A stretch of 64,000 nt of DNA from Lachnospiraceae bacterium UBA4631 (GCA_002406015.1 DHMX01000017.1:60867-124866); one strand, 5' to 3'. Counted from the stretch's first letter, positions 53,112 to 63,474 are shown. Notes: generated from the sequence alone by a model not told the origin. Translations and numbers: made by a program.

Positions 53112-55709
53112 TTATATATTCTCGTTTTGTATGGTTTCAATAATATTTTTCCGGTTTATTTTTCCCATGGAATACCGCATAATGCTAAACAACAGTATAA
53201 ATACAGCTCCTACGGCAATCACGATTCCAAGCCAAGGCATCTGGTACGGTGCTTCTACATTGTTGCCCATAGCATAATGAAATGCAATGGATAATAAAAT
53301 ACCTACCGGCACGCCAATCAACAAGGATTTCACTCCGTAAAACAGACTTTCAAGCCAGATTACACGCCGAAATTCCTTTTTCGTCATGCCTATGGATTTC
53401 AAGGTCGCAAATTCTCTGGAACGCAGCTCCATATTGGTTGTAATTGTATTAAATATATTGGTAATACCGATTAACGCAATCACTATAATAAAGCCATACA
53501 CAAAAATACCAATCAATGTAAACAGTGCCTTTGATGCTTCGTAATTATCCTTTAGATTATTGATGCTGTAGGTGGACAAATTCATATTATCCCGTATTTC
53601 TGTTTCTACCGCATCCGGGTCTTCACAATCGATATAAACAGTCAAATTGTCTATTAAATCCTCTGTTCTGTCCTGCAACCACTCACTGCTTACTACCAGC
53701 ACTCCGATTCCCTGAATATTCAGTCCCATCGGCTGCTCTGTGGTCTTTTTCAAAATGTGAAACTCTATTGGATTTTCTGTCTCTTCCATTACTCCGGTTA
53801 AAACATCCCCGGCACGATAATCATATAAATCACCGGTCACATATTTAACGGTATTTCCTTTCTCAACTACCTTTGTTACCTCGGAGATAAGAAATGCCTG
53901 ATTCTCTGTATTTTCAACTGTAACCCCCTGTTGTTTTTCATATTCGCGGAAGGAATCCGGGTCTAATGCCACAACCGTAAATAATTCGTATTCTCCTGCT
54001 GCCTGTTCATCTGCATCTATCATCGTCTTGGATTGTTCGCTATACTTCACATCCTCTGTCGGTATTTGAAAATAACCGATTGACACAACCTCTGCCTGAT
54101 TTACCCCTTCCAGATATGCTATTTTCTTTGCTTCCTCGCTCTGCTCCAAGCCATCCACATAAAGCACTAACTGATAATCACGTTCTTCATAATACATATG
54201 AACAACTTCCATACTTACCTTCATAAACCCAGCCATTCCTATAAAGACTGCCACACTTACAACGATAGATATGATTGTGGTACGATACTTTACTCTTGCA
54301 CGCCGCAGATTCTTATATGCTATTTTTCCGCCAACACCGAACCATGACTCCAGATAATGCGGCATCCGAATCTCCTTTGGAGAAATTTTTATGCTATCAT
54401 TTCCCCGAATTGCCTGAATTGGAGATAATTTTGCTGCCTTTCGTGCAGAATATCTGGCAGATAACGCCAAGGTAACAACTGCCAATCCCACTCCGATTAT
54501 AATTGCAGGAATGGATATTACATATACCAAGTCGATATTCAAGCCTTCCAGCATTAAGTGACCGGCAACCTTTACGACTATCCAGCCTGCCAGAAGTCCC
54601 AATGCAATTCCAAGCGGAATCCCTATTACACCCAATGCAAAGGCTTCTCCGTAAATCAGCTTTTTTCTCTGCCTGCGGGTTGTTCCGATGGAAGAAAGAA
54701 TGCCATATAACCGCAGCTTTTCCGTCAGGGAAATAACAAAGCTATTCCGGATACAAAAGACACTGGTTACAATAATAATAGCAATTGCAATTCCCGCCAT
54801 AGAATATAACATTTTAAGGTTTCCGCTTGAGAATAGGAGCAGCTCATACTTTAATAACCATATATTACATTCTGCATAAGGTGTAATCCTCTCCAGTTGT
54901 TCCCATTCTTCCTCGCTAATATCGCCGCCATTTGCATATCTGTGATATAATTCCTCCGATACTCCCATGAGTCCTGCTGTTACTGCTTCCCGATTCTTTA
55001 AACCTGCTTTTGTATACGTTGCATATACCGTCACATGCTCATATTCTTCCGGGTTTTCAAGTTTTGTGATTACGGTATAGCCCGGTGCATAATATTGCTC
55101 CTGCTCCCGCATCAGACGCTCCATGACTCCAACTACCGTATATTCTCCGGGTGCGGTTCCTTCCTTTGTCAGAGATTCACCCTTCACATATTCAACCGTC
55201 TGGTCGCACTCGATTCCATCCGCATTCTGCCGTTTGTTATTTGTCAATTGTATTACATCACCAAGCTGATAAGTAACTCTACCATTGGTACGAATCGTTT
55301 CCGATATAACTACTTCATGCGAATTTTCCGGAAGCCTGCCCTCTACCAGCGTAACATTAGCTGTCTTCATCGCATTTTCATCCATTGCCCGCAAAAAGAG
55401 ATACGGCTTATCGGGATTTTTTCCGCCCTCCAGCTCGGTATATCCCATATCCACAGAATAGCCTATCCTTTCAATGCTCCGATTCTCCTGAAAATACTTC
55501 AGATTCTCCGGTGCTACATCATGGAAACAATAATGGTAGTCTCCACTGTTTACCTTCTCATATTCCACCATACTTGCCCGGAAGCTTGCCGCCATATCTG
55601 CCACCACTACAATTAAGGCGGTTGCCAGCATAATTCCGATAATTGTGACCCATGCACGCTTCTTATTCAGTTTGATATTCCGCAGGGTAATCTTGCCTAA
55701 TGCTTTCAT
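53112..55709 (-). CDS. ABC transporter permease (FtsX/MacB-like, large)
   Basis: 865 residues. N-terminal helix and a large outer loop (~50-300); a FtsX core near 310-440; second core with four C-terminal helices (NTITTNMELRSREFATLKSI, then MTKKEFRRVIWLE). The two-core, ten-helix layout with MELRSREFATLKSIG is like VraG/BceB or LolCDE-type permeases that act on peptides or lipoproteins. Start ATG directly follows the ATPase stop (adjacent), RBS AGGTGA inside the ATPase end. Confidence 0.9.
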   Translation of the reverse strand: MKALGKITLRNIKLNKKRAWVTIIGIMLATALIVVVADMAASFRASMVEYEKVNSGDYHYCFHDVAPENLKYFQENRSIERIGYSVDMGYTELEGGKNPDKPYLFLRAMDENAMKTANVTLVEGRLPENSHEVVISETIRTNGRVTYQLGDVIQLTNNKRQNADGIECDQTVEYVKGESLTKEGTAPGEYTVVGVMERLMREQEQYYAPGYTVITKLENPEEYEHVTVYATYTKAGLKNREAVTAGLMGVSEELYHRYANGGDISEEEWEQLERITPYAECNIWLLKYELLLFSSGNLKMLYSMAGIAIAIIIVTSVFCIRNSFVISLTEKLRLYGILSSIGTTRRQRKKLIYGEAFALGVIGIPLGIALGLLAGWIVVKVAGHLMLEGLNIDLVYVISIPAIIIGVGLAVVTLALSARYSARKAAKLSPIQAIRGNDSIKISPKEIRMPHYLESWFGVGGKIAYKNLRRARVKYRTTIISIVVSVAVFIGMAGFMKVSMEVVHMYYEERDYQLVLYVDGLEQSEEAKKIAYLEGVNQAEVVSIGYFQIPTEDVKYSEQSKTMIDADEQAAGEYELFTVVALDPDSFREYEKQQGVTVENTENQAFLISEVTKVVEKGNTVKYVTGDLYDYRAGDVLTGVMEETENPIEFHILKKTTEQPMGLNIQGIGVLVVSSEWLQDRTEDLIDNLTVYIDCEDPDAVETEIRDNMNLSTYSINNLKDNYEASKALFTLIGIFVYGFIIVIALIGITNIFNTITTNMELRSREFATLKSIGMTKKEFRRVIWLESLFYGVKSLLIGVPVGILLSIAFHYAMGNNVEAPYQMPWLGIVIAVGAVFILLFSIMRYSMGKINRKNIIETIQNENI

Positions 55710-56411
55710 CTAGATCACCTGCTTTCCTTCCTTGCTCCAGCGTTGAATCTCTACCAGTCTGCCGTCTTCCATATTCAGCACACGATCTGCCTGCTTTGCC
55801 AGCTCCAAATCATGTGTAATCATAACCAATGTCTGCTTATACTTTTGATTAAAGACCTTCAGCAGCTCCATAATCTCTGCACTTGCCTTGGAATCCAGAT
55901 TACCGGTTGGTTCGTCTGCCAAAAGAATCGCAGGACGGTTCATCAAGGCTCTTCCGATTGCCACCCGCTGCTGCTGCCCGCCGGACAATTCATTTGGCAA
56001 ATGCCGCAAACGGTTTTCTAAGCCTAATGTATTTACTAATTCCTTGAAAAATTCCTTATCCGGCACTTTTCCGTCCAATTCCACCGGAAGCGTCATATTT
56101 TCCTCCACATTTAACACCGGCACCAGATTAAAGAACTGATAAATAAGTCCTACCTGACGGCGGCGAAAAATTGCGAGCTTATCATCACTTAGCTGATAAA
56201 TGTCTTCATTTTCAATAAATACCTTACCGCTCGTCGGACGGTCAACACCTCCCAGCATATGCATTAAGGTTGATTTTCCGCTTCCGGAGCTTCCTACAAT
56301 TGCCACAAATTCTCCCTGTTCTACCGAAAATGATACCTCATTTACAGCATATACCTGATTTTCAGAGCTGCCATATATCTTCGTCACCTGTTCTGTTCGT
56401 AATATTTCCAT
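55710..56411 (-). CDS. ABC transporter ATPase (MacB/LolD type)
   Basis: 233 residues. Walker A IVGSSGSGKSTLMHMLGG, signature LSGGQQQRVAIGRAL, Walker B AILLADEPTGNLD, H-loop MITHD. The long N-terminal AVNEVSFSVEQGE and length match the MacB/LolD subfamily that pairs with FtsX-like permeases. RBS AGGAAAGGA at 56411. Downstream of the histidine kinase by 57 bp. Confidence 0.95.
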   Translation of the reverse strand: MEILRTEQVTKIYGSSENQVYAVNEVSFSVEQGEFVAIVGSSGSGKSTLMHMLGGVDRPTSGKVFIENEDIYQLSDDKLAIFRRRQVGLIYQFFNLVPVLNVEENMTLPVELDGKVPDKEFFKELVNTLGLENRLRHLPNELSGGQQQRVAIGRALMNRPAILLADEPTGNLDSKASAEIMELLKVFNQKYKQTLVMITHDLELAKQADRVLNMEDGRLVEIQRWSKEGKQVI

Positions 56412-56468
56412 ACTGAATCCTGTCCTTTCCTGTTATTTGCTTTTACCATAGCAAAGCAAAATGACATT

Positions 56469-57713
56469 TTAGTGACATTTCAGAAATTTTATTAGAAATG
56501 TGGTTCCCTGACCCACTTCAGATTCTACCGTTAAAGACCCGTTTCCACGCTTGATAATCTCCTGTGCCAATGCCAGTCCGATTCCGACACTGTCCTCCTT
56601 TGCGGTGGAACTGCGATAAAAGCGTTCAAATATATGCTTCTGTTCTTCCATGGAGATTCCGCAGCCATAATCCCGTATCCGCACTCCGGTATAGACCTGA
56701 TTATCCTCTACCATTATTTGTATTTCGCTCTTTGCAGGACTGTGTTCAATGGCATTCTTTATCAGATTGATGAACGCCTCCTGAAGCCAGCGTGCATCAC
56801 TGCGAATGACTGCCTGCAGTTCTCCCGATACCTGAATGGAAATCTCCTTCCATTCGGCTAACAGTGCAACCTTATCGATTGACTGTTCCAGCAATTGTTG
56901 AATCCGGATTTCCTCCTCTTTTAATTCCACTACGCCCGCATCCAGTCTGGATAGCTTTAAAAGCACTTGTACCAGCCAGTTAACCGAAGTCAACTGCCTG
57001 GTAATCTCTGCTAAGAACTGTCTTCGTGTTCCTTCCTCCATATGGGTACTTTCTGCCATATTATCAAGCAATATAAGACAGGAGGTAAGCGGGGTTTTTA
57101 GCTGATGCGATATATCCGATACCGAATCCGATAATGCCCGCTTCTGTTTCTTTGATAATTCCGCAGTTTCCCGCAGCATGACCGTAATCTTATACAGCTC
57201 GTTTTTCAGCTCGCTTAATTCCTCTTCTTCATTTTCATCCAGTGGAATCTGATATACCCCTTGTTCAATTCTCCGGATATACTGCACAAATTCATCAACC
57301 TTCTGATTCCGCCGCCTCTGATATAGAAACACTCCCACCAATATTCCCATATCCACTATAAGCCAGAGCAGGTTGCCTGCTGTCTGCAACCGTTTTTGTA
57401 TCTGCTCTGCCTGCATTCCCGGCATGGTGTCGGAAAGAATCCCGTACATCTGCAGCAGCTCTTTTCCTGATTGAAGCTCGTCCTCATTTCCTGCTGCCGT
57501 ATCATCATTTAACACCTGTATCCACCGGGCAGTATCTACCTCTGGATACTGCTCCGTAACCATCGTCATAAGTGCTGCAACCTGCCGGTAATATAGCTTC
57601 GATAATTGCTGTCTGGTAACCGTCACCCCTATATTCCACGCAAGCAGACCGACCAGCATACATATCACAATTCCCAGTATTGTCTTTTGAAAATCTTTGT
57701 TCTTTCTACTCAT
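56469..57713 (-). CDS. Sensor histidine kinase
   Basis: 414 residues. Two membrane helices (~11-30 and ~113-131) flank an ~80-residue outer loop with no known domain; HAMP-like linker; dimerisation/phosphoacceptor DISHQLKTPLTS (His203); N box NLIKNAIEHSP, G1 YGCGIS, F-box FERFYRSS and G2 GIGLALAQEI. It phosphorylates the adjacent response regulator, 3 bp upstream. Confidence 0.95.
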   Translation of the reverse strand: MSRKNKDFQKTILGIVICMLVGLLAWNIGVTVTRQQLSKLYYRQVAALMTMVTEQYPEVDTARWIQVLNDDTAAGNEDELQSGKELLQMYGILSDTMPGMQAEQIQKRLQTAGNLLWLIVDMGILVGVFLYQRRRNQKVDEFVQYIRRIEQGVYQIPLDENEEEELSELKNELYKITVMLRETAELSKKQKRALSDSVSDISHQLKTPLTSCLILLDNMAESTHMEEGTRRQFLAEITRQLTSVNWLVQVLLKLSRLDAGVVELKEEEIRIQQLLEQSIDKVALLAEWKEISIQVSGELQAVIRSDARWLQEAFINLIKNAIEHSPAKSEIQIMVEDNQVYTGVRIRDYGCGISMEEQKHIFERFYRSSTAKEDSVGIGLALAQEIIKRGNGSLTVESEVGQGTTFLIKFLKCH

Positions 57714-57716
57714 CCG

Positions 57717-58382
57717 CTATTCCTTTTCAATGCGGTAGCCCATACCTCTTACTGTCCGAATAATTTCACCGTCTTTATCTCCGATTTTTTCCCGCAGACG
57801 TTTCATTGTGACAGTCAGGGTATTATCATTTACAAAATTGCCTACATTGTCCCAGATACCTTCCAATATCTCTTCTCTTGTAAAGAGCTTACCCATATGG
57901 CTCATCATACTGCTTAATATCTTATATTCCAGCTTTGTCAGATTTACCGGTTCTCCATGGCTGTAGACGATTCCGTTTTGCGTATCCAGCTTTATGAACC
58001 TGCACTGAAGCATCTGACTGGCCTTTCCATGTCTTCGCAGCACATTCTGGATTCTGGACATCAATTCCCGATTCCGGAACGGTTTTTGGATATAATCGTC
58101 TGCTCCCAGTTCAAAGCCCTGCACTACATCATTTTCTTCTTCTCTGGCAGTTAAAAATATAATAGGGGTATCCTGCATCTTTTTCATTCGCCTGCATAGC
58201 TCATATCCGTCACCATCCGGCAAATTAATATCCAGCAGCACCAAATCAAAGGCTTCCTGACTATATTTTTCCCATGCCTCCTGACAGGATTTTGCTATCG
58301 CATAGGTATATCCCTCTTCCTTTAGCAGATAGCTTACTCCCATCAAAATGCTTTCACTGTCCTCCACAAGCAATAGCTTCAT
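57717..58382 (-). CDS. OmpR-family response regulator
   Basis: 221 residues. Receiver domain with acidic pocket E7-D8, phosphorylated Asp51 (LLDINLPDGDG), Thr and Lys in LTAREEE and QKPFRN; C-terminal winged helix (TKLEYKILSSMMSHMGKLFT, TVTMKRLREKIGD). It probably activates the downstream ABC genes. RBS AAGGG overlaps the last codons of the upstream AKR gene. Confidence 0.95.
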   Translation of the reverse strand: MKLLLVEDSESILMGVSYLLKEEGYTYAIAKSCQEAWEKYSQEAFDLVLLDINLPDGDGYELCRRMKKMQDTPIIFLTAREEENDVVQGFELGADDYIQKPFRNRELMSRIQNVLRRHGKASQMLQCRFIKLDTQNGIVYSHGEPVNLTKLEYKILSSMMSHMGKLFTREEILEGIWDNVGNFVNDNTLTVTMKRLREKIGDKDGEIIRTVRGMGYRIEKE

Positions 58383-58384
58383 AT

Positions 58385-59512
58385 CTATTTCCCTTCAAAA
58401 TGGGCTGCCACATCCTTCAGATTCTTAATAATCGGCAAATGCTGCGGACACGCCCGTTCACATTGTCCACAGGCAACACAGTCACTTGCTTTGCCAAAGT
58501 TATGTGTAAGTCTGTCATAATATTCTCCCTGTGGTGTCCATTGCTTATCCTTTGCTTCCTGCATATCTGCATTATAGAGTGAGAAGTATTTTGGAATTGC
58601 AATCTTCTTCGGGCAGCCATCCGTACAGTAAGAACAGCCGGTACAAGGAATTGCAATATTGGAATTAATCAAGTCTGTCACCTGCTGCACAAGTGCCTGC
58701 TCCTCCTTGGTTAACGGTTCAAAATCCATCATATAGCCTGTGTTATCTAAAAGCTGCTCCATATTACTCATACCGCTTAATACCATAAATACTCCGTCTA
58801 AGCTGGCAGCAAACCGAACTGCCCAGGATGGAATCGACCAGTCCGGATGATAGTCCTTTAACAGCTTTTCAGCCGCTTCCGGTATATTTGCCAAGGTTCC
58901 GCCTTTTACCGGCTCCATAACAATTACCGGCTTTTTATGCTTTACCGCTACCTCATAGCACTTTCTGGACTGGATACCTTCACTTTCCCAATCCAGATAA
59001 TTAATCTGAAGCTGTACAAATTCCACCTCCGGATGCTCCGTCAATACCTTATCCAATAAGTCTGCATTATCATGGAAGGAAAAGCCTGCTTTTTTTATCA
59101 AGCCCTGTTGCTTTTTCTCCTGAAGCCATGTAAAACAATCCAGTTCCTGATATGCCTTGTAGTGGTCCTGTCCGACATCATGGAGTAAATAGTAGTCAAA
59201 ATATCCCGCACCGGTCTTTCTTAACTGTTCCTGAAATATCCGGTCGCGGTCTTCCTTGGATTTCAAAAAGCCTGCGTGCAGCTTCGTTGCCAACGTATAG
59301 CTGTCTCTCGGATGCCGCTCTACCAATGCATACTTTGCTGCTTCTTCACTCTTAAAGCCGCAATACATCCATGCCGTATCAAAATAAGTAAACCCACGCT
59401 CCATAAAGGCATCTACCATTTGACAGGTCTGTTCCAAATCAATCTTTGACGGGTCTTCTGCATCCAGTGACGGAAGACGCATTAATCCAAATCCTAATTT
59501 TTTTGTACTCAT
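58385..59512 (-). CDS. Aldo/keto reductase with C-terminal ferredoxin [4Fe-4S] domain
   Basis: 375 residues. Barrel with FTYFDTAWMYCGF (Asp/Tyr), TLATKLHA (Lys) and DYYLLHDVG (His). The C-terminus holds two CxxCxxCxxxCP sites: CTGCSYCTDGCPKK and CVACGQCERACPQH. This family is common in anaerobes and may couple ferredoxin to reduction. It ends 2 bases before the response regulator ATG and is 41 bp past aroB. Confidence 0.93.
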   Translation of the reverse strand: MSTKKLGFGLMRLPSLDAEDPSKIDLEQTCQMVDAFMERGFTYFDTAWMYCGFKSEEAAKYALVERHPRDSYTLATKLHAGFLKSKEDRDRIFQEQLRKTGAGYFDYYLLHDVGQDHYKAYQELDCFTWLQEKKQQGLIKKAGFSFHDNADLLDKVLTEHPEVEFVQLQINYLDWESEGIQSRKCYEVAVKHKKPVIVMEPVKGGTLANIPEAAEKLLKDYHPDWSIPSWAVRFAASLDGVFMVLSGMSNMEQLLDNTGYMMDFEPLTKEEQALVQQVTDLINSNIAIPCTGCSYCTDGCPKKIAIPKYFSLYNADMQEAKDKQWTPQGEYYDRLTHNFGKASDCVACGQCERACPQHLPIIKNLKDVAAHFEGK

Positions 59513-59553
59513 AGTTTTCCTTCCTTTCCCTTATTTATACCTTATTTATACTT

Positions 59554-60666
59554 TTATAGCTGCATAATAATTTCTCTGGCTACCGCTTCTTCAATCGGAG
59601 TTGCAAATACTCCGGGTGCAAATTCAACAACATTTCCGATTCCCTTTTGAATTACAAATCGAAGTCTGCCATCCCGCACCTTCTTGTCTGTATATAGCTT
59701 CTTTACTAATGCTTCCCGATTAATATAATCCGGGATTTCAGTCGGAAGCCCTGCCTTTTTCAACACACGTATCACCGCCTGCTTTTCCTCCTCGGTTACA
59801 TATCCGAGTCTTTGTGCCAGCTCCGCTTCCGCAACCAATCCGATTGACACAGCTTCTCCATGAAGCAGCTTATAATCACTGACTGTTTCGATGGCACGTC
59901 CTACCGTATGTCCGAGATTTAACACCTCCCGCAAGCCGCTTTCCCGTTCATCCTTCATTACGACCTGATATTTTATCCTGCAATTCACCTCTGCAATATG
60001 CTCACAGACCTCTCGTTCTCCTGCCAAAGCCTGCTCCATATGTTCATCCAGATATTGAAAAAATTCACCATCCGCTAATATACCATGCTTAATCGTTTCT
60101 GCCATACCACTGGATACCTCCCGACTTGGCAGCGTTTTCCATGTGGCTATATCCAGATATACCTTTTCCGGCTGATTAAAGATTCCGATTAAGTTCGTTG
60201 CCAGCGGGGTGTCCACCGCCGTCTTTCCGCCTACAGACGCATCTGCTGCCGCAAGAAGCGTTGTCGCATAATTAATAAACGGAACACCTCTGCCATAGGT
60301 TCCTGCAATAAAACCAGCCAAATCTGTTACAACACCGCCGCCGACTGCTAGAATACAGCAATCCCGCCGATACCCCTTTGCCAGCATGGCATCCTCAATT
60401 TCTTCCTTTGTCTTTCTTGTCTTACTCTTTTCCCCTGCCGGAAACGAAAACAAATCCGCCTCATAGCCGGCATCCAGCAACCGCTGATATATCTGCTTTC
60501 CATACAGCTCCTTTACAATACTGTCTGTAATAACCGCAAACTTATGAATGTTGCCTACCAGTCCTTGCTGAAGGTCCTGTATTACCTTCTCCTCCAAGCC
60601 AAAGCCTACCTCTATCTCGTAGCTGTCATCTACAACCTTCTTTAGTTCCACACAAAATGTACTCAT
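59554..60666 (-). CDS. aroB: 3-dehydroquinate synthase
   Basis: 370 residues. AroB signatures DLAGFIAGTYGRGVPFI (NAD-binding/active site), DASVGGKTAVDTPLATNLIG, and metal ligands in SGMAETIKHGI, LNLGHTVGRAIE and LLHGEAVSIGLVAE. Second step of the shikimate pathway. Unusually it is not in a shikimate operon but is followed by the AKR and a two-component/ABC system. GGAGG precedes the ATG at 60666. Confidence 0.95.
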   Translation of the reverse strand: MSTFCVELKKVVDDSYEIEVGFGLEEKVIQDLQQGLVGNIHKFAVITDSIVKELYGKQIYQRLLDAGYEADLFSFPAGEKSKTRKTKEEIEDAMLAKGYRRDCCILAVGGGVVTDLAGFIAGTYGRGVPFINYATTLLAAADASVGGKTAVDTPLATNLIGIFNQPEKVYLDIATWKTLPSREVSSGMAETIKHGILADGEFFQYLDEHMEQALAGEREVCEHIAEVNCRIKYQVVMKDERESGLREVLNLGHTVGRAIETVSDYKLLHGEAVSIGLVAEAELAQRLGYVTEEEKQAVIRVLKKAGLPTEIPDYINREALVKKLYTDKKVRDGRLRFVIQKGIGNVVEFAPGVFATPIEEAVAREIIMQL

Positions 60667-60699
60667 GTCTCATTCCTCCATTGATGCGTATTGTATTAG

Positions 60700-60790
60700 T
60701 TCTGTCACTGATGCTTTCTGTATTAAGTTCTGTCACTGATGTTTTCTGTATTAAGTTCTGTCACTGATGTTTTCTGTATTAGTTCTGTGT
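60700..60790. repeat. 28-bp tandem repeat (three copies plus partial)
   Basis: Unit TTCTGTCACTGATGTTTTCT + GTATTAAG at 60700-60727, 60728-60755 and 60756-60782, then a fragment. First copy has one C for T. It lies between aroB and the DUF389 gene, and the last copy contains the stop codon of DUF389. Confidence 0.9.
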
Positions 60791-62197
60791 CATAGTTGTA
60801 TCTGTATCTTCCTTTACTTCCTTCTGAAGAATTTCTACGCGTTCCAGCCCGGTTTCCGTCTGAATCCATCGAGTTATTGTTGATTGCTCCTCCTCACTTA
60901 ACGGCTCCGGCACTTCCGCTACCACCATCACATAATCGCCCGCTGTGTCTGACATAATACCACAACTGCAAGCCTTAATTTCCGTAAAAATGGTCTGTGC
61001 TTTTTGTGCCAGCATCTGACAATCCGTCACCTGATTCTGTGCGGTTTCGAATCCCTTTAATTCCTTTTCCAGTGTTTCCACCTGTCCTTGAGATTCTTCC
61101 AGCTCCTTTTGCAGCTCAGAAATACGATTCTCCTGCACTGCAATGGTAATCTTATCGGCATCCTCACCGGTTGTATCCTCAATCATCGAATTTTGCGTCA
61201 CCCTAAGCGAATATCCCTCCAGATTATACTTTGGCAATTCCTTTTCCAATGCGGCAACCGCATCCTCTGAAATAGGAGTTCCTACCAAGGATACCGCAAT
61301 CTCTTTTTCCTGCTTGTTCACATTGCTCTGTACCACCTGTGCATCGGGGAAGGAAAATTCCTCACTTAAATAACTTGATACATTTCTTTCCATTACCGAA
61401 TCCCGAACCGTTACCATTCCAATGTAAACACTCGGTATAATTGTAATTACCGTAATCAGAATAATTGCACGATTTATCCGCTTCTGTTGCTTCGGACTGA
61501 TAAATTTATGCCTTGGTGCTCCCAGAATTAATGCAATGAAAGCAGACGAAAGCATAATGAATAATGTATTAATTAAAAAGAGATAAAATGCTCCAAACAA
61601 AAATTGCGGTTGCAGGGTTGCAATACCATAGCCGGCTGTACAAAGCGGTGGCATTAATGCGGTTGCGATGGCTACGCCCGGAATCACATTTCCTTTTTTC
61701 TGTCTGGTATTTCCTATCATTCCTGCAATACCACCAAACAATGCAATCAATACATCCCAAAGCGTCGGGCTGGTTCTTGCAATCATTTCAGAGGTCGGTG
61801 TCTCCAACGGACTAATCAAAAAATATAACGTGGATGCCGCCAGACTGATTGCGACCTGCGTTCCGAAGCGGATTAACGACTTCTTTAGCAATGGCAAATC
61901 CCGAACCGCCAAGGAGTATCCCATGGTTATAATACCGCTCATCAACGGAGAAATTAACATTGCACCGATAATGACCGCTGTGGAATTAACATTAAGCCCT
62001 ATGGAAGCAATCAATGCCGCCATCATCAGAATCCACATATTAGCTCCATGGATAACGGTATTTTCCTCCATCATTTCATCGATTTCTTCATAACTCATCA
62101 TATCATCGCGAATATTAAAGACATCATGAAAATATTTGCGTATTCCGCTTCTGGTTTCTTTTATTCCCTCTATGGTATCCTGTTCCCTTTTATCCAT
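60779..62197 (-). CDS. DUF389 membrane protein
   Basis: 472 residues. DUF389 core (~50-245) with six or so helices: VNSTAVIIGAMLISPLMSGI, GVAIATALMPPLCTAGYGI and ILGAPRHKF. Then a C-terminal region of ~230 residues with a coiled coil (ELEESQGQVETLEKELKGFE) facing a side I cannot determine. Function unknown. Its last codons (MTQN and stop) lie in the tandem repeat. Confidence 0.88.
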   Translation of the reverse strand: MDKREQDTIEGIKETRSGIRKYFHDVFNIRDDMMSYEEIDEMMEENTVIHGANMWILMMAALIASIGLNVNSTAVIIGAMLISPLMSGIITMGYSLAVRDLPLLKKSLIRFGTQVAISLAASTLYFLISPLETPTSEMIARTSPTLWDVLIALFGGIAGMIGNTRQKKGNVIPGVAIATALMPPLCTAGYGIATLQPQFLFGAFYLFLINTLFIMLSSAFIALILGAPRHKFISPKQQKRINRAIILITVITIIPSVYIGMVTVRDSVMERNVSSYLSEEFSFPDAQVVQSNVNKQEKEIAVSLVGTPISEDAVAALEKELPKYNLEGYSLRVTQNSMIEDTTGEDADKITIAVQENRISELQKELEESQGQVETLEKELKGFETAQNQVTDCQMLAQKAQTIFTEIKACSCGIMSDTAGDYVMVVAEVPEPLSEEEQSTITRWIQTETGLERVEILQKEVKEDTDTTMTQN

Positions 62198-62274
62198 GGT
62201 ATATCATCCTCTTTCCTGTTCTCCTACAAATATAATATAAACCATAGCTTTTTACAACCTTCCGGCATACAAAA

Positions 62275-63474
62275 CTAATACGGTGTGCTTGCCGTTTTGT
62301 TCATAAAATCCAGCACCTGTTGCTTTTCTTCCGCATCTGTAATCACCGCCGGCTGCCAGTTATTCATATCCCCCACAAAGACATAGCAGGGTGTAACGGT
62401 CTCACTGACATTAATTAATGTTACTTCACCGGTTTTCTTATTTTTCTCTAAAGTCAAAGTCTGGTTATATATTATTGTCCGATTCTCTGGGTGACGGTTT
62501 CCGCCAAAGACAAAATTCCCTAGCGAATACAGAATCGTTACACCCTGATAGCTTTCCATCGGCTGTAATACGTGCGGATGGTCGCCTACCACCAAATCGG
62601 CTCCTTCCTCTACCAGCCGATGACATGCCCGAATCTTCCAGTCCTCCGGAGTATGGATGCCCTCAGTTCCGCCATGGAAATAAACGACCTGATAATCACT
62701 GTTTTCCTTTGCGGTCTCCAAATCCGACAGCAGCAACGATACTGCACTCTCTCCGTACATACTTCCAAATACAAATGCAATCCGGAATCCGTCTATTTCC
62801 CGGTATACCACCGTTCCATGCTCTCCCCACGATACCCCTGCCGCATCTAGGGCAGCCTTGGTATCTTCATAGCCCTGCGTTCCGTAATCACGAATATGGT
62901 TATTATCAATTGAAACTATATCGATTCCTCCGGTATGCAGAATCTCTGCATAGCGTGCAGGGCTTCGGAACCAATATGCCCGAAAGCTATACTCCGGTAT
63001 TGGCTCTCCTGCCGCTTCTGCCGAGGATACCGCTGCCGCATATTCCTCCTCTGCCTGAAGCTGTCCCTTGTCGGAAATACCTAAGGACATATTATCGGAA
63101 AATACATTTTCACAATCTCCTACTGTAATTGTATCGTTTTGGAACCGGTCACGTACGTTTGCCAGAAAATACTCCGGTGCTTCCCGCTCTGCGACCTCAT
63201 GAAAGCTGTTGGCATATTCCTGTCCCTCATTGGTTGCCAGTAATAAATCTCCCACAAAATTCATTGTGATTTCAAATTCCTCGGTTTCACATTCCGTTGC
63301 AGAAGTCTGCGTTGTTTTACTTGCACCTTCCGTTTCACTTTCAAAGGCAATATCTGTGGATAGGTGTTCACTTGTTGCAGACTCGTCCGTCCATGGCTGC
63401 ATTCCTGCACATCCGGAAAGCAGCCATATCCCTGCCATACCTATTATTCCTGCTATTTTCATTTGCTGCTTCAT
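62275..63474 (-). CDS. CapA-like (poly-gamma-glutamate synthesis) lipoprotein
   Basis: 399 residues. Signal with lipobox LLSGC near residue 22. PGA_cap metallophosphatase-like domain: MNFVGDLLLA, SIDNNHIRDYG, GGTEGIHTP, VVGDHPHVLQPME, LGNFVFGGNR. Anchored outside the membrane. No pgsB or pgsC is nearby, so its role may be outside capsule synthesis. GAGGATAGG precedes the ATG. Confidence 0.88.
   Translation of the reverse strand: MKQQMKIAGIIGMAGIWLLSGCAGMQPWTDESATSEHLSTDIAFESETEGASKTTQTSATECETEEFEITMNFVGDLLLATNEGQEYANSFHEVAEREAPEYFLANVRDRFQNDTITVGDCENVFSDNMSLGISDKGQLQAEEEYAAAVSSAEAAGEPIPEYSFRAYWFRSPARYAEILHTGGIDIVSIDNNHIRDYGTQGYEDTKAALDAAGVSWGEHGTVVYREIDGFRIAFVFGSMYGESAVSLLLSDLETAKENSDYQVVYFHGGTEGIHTPEDWKIRACHRLVEEGADLVVGDHPHVLQPMESYQGVTILYSLGNFVFGGNRHPENRTIIYNQTLTLEKNKKTGEVTLINVSETVTPCYVFVGDMNNWQPAVITDAEEKQQVLDFMNKTASTPY

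Noticed and set aside
60700..60790. CRISPR array
   Set aside because: Units abut each other with no spacers; a simple tandem repeat.
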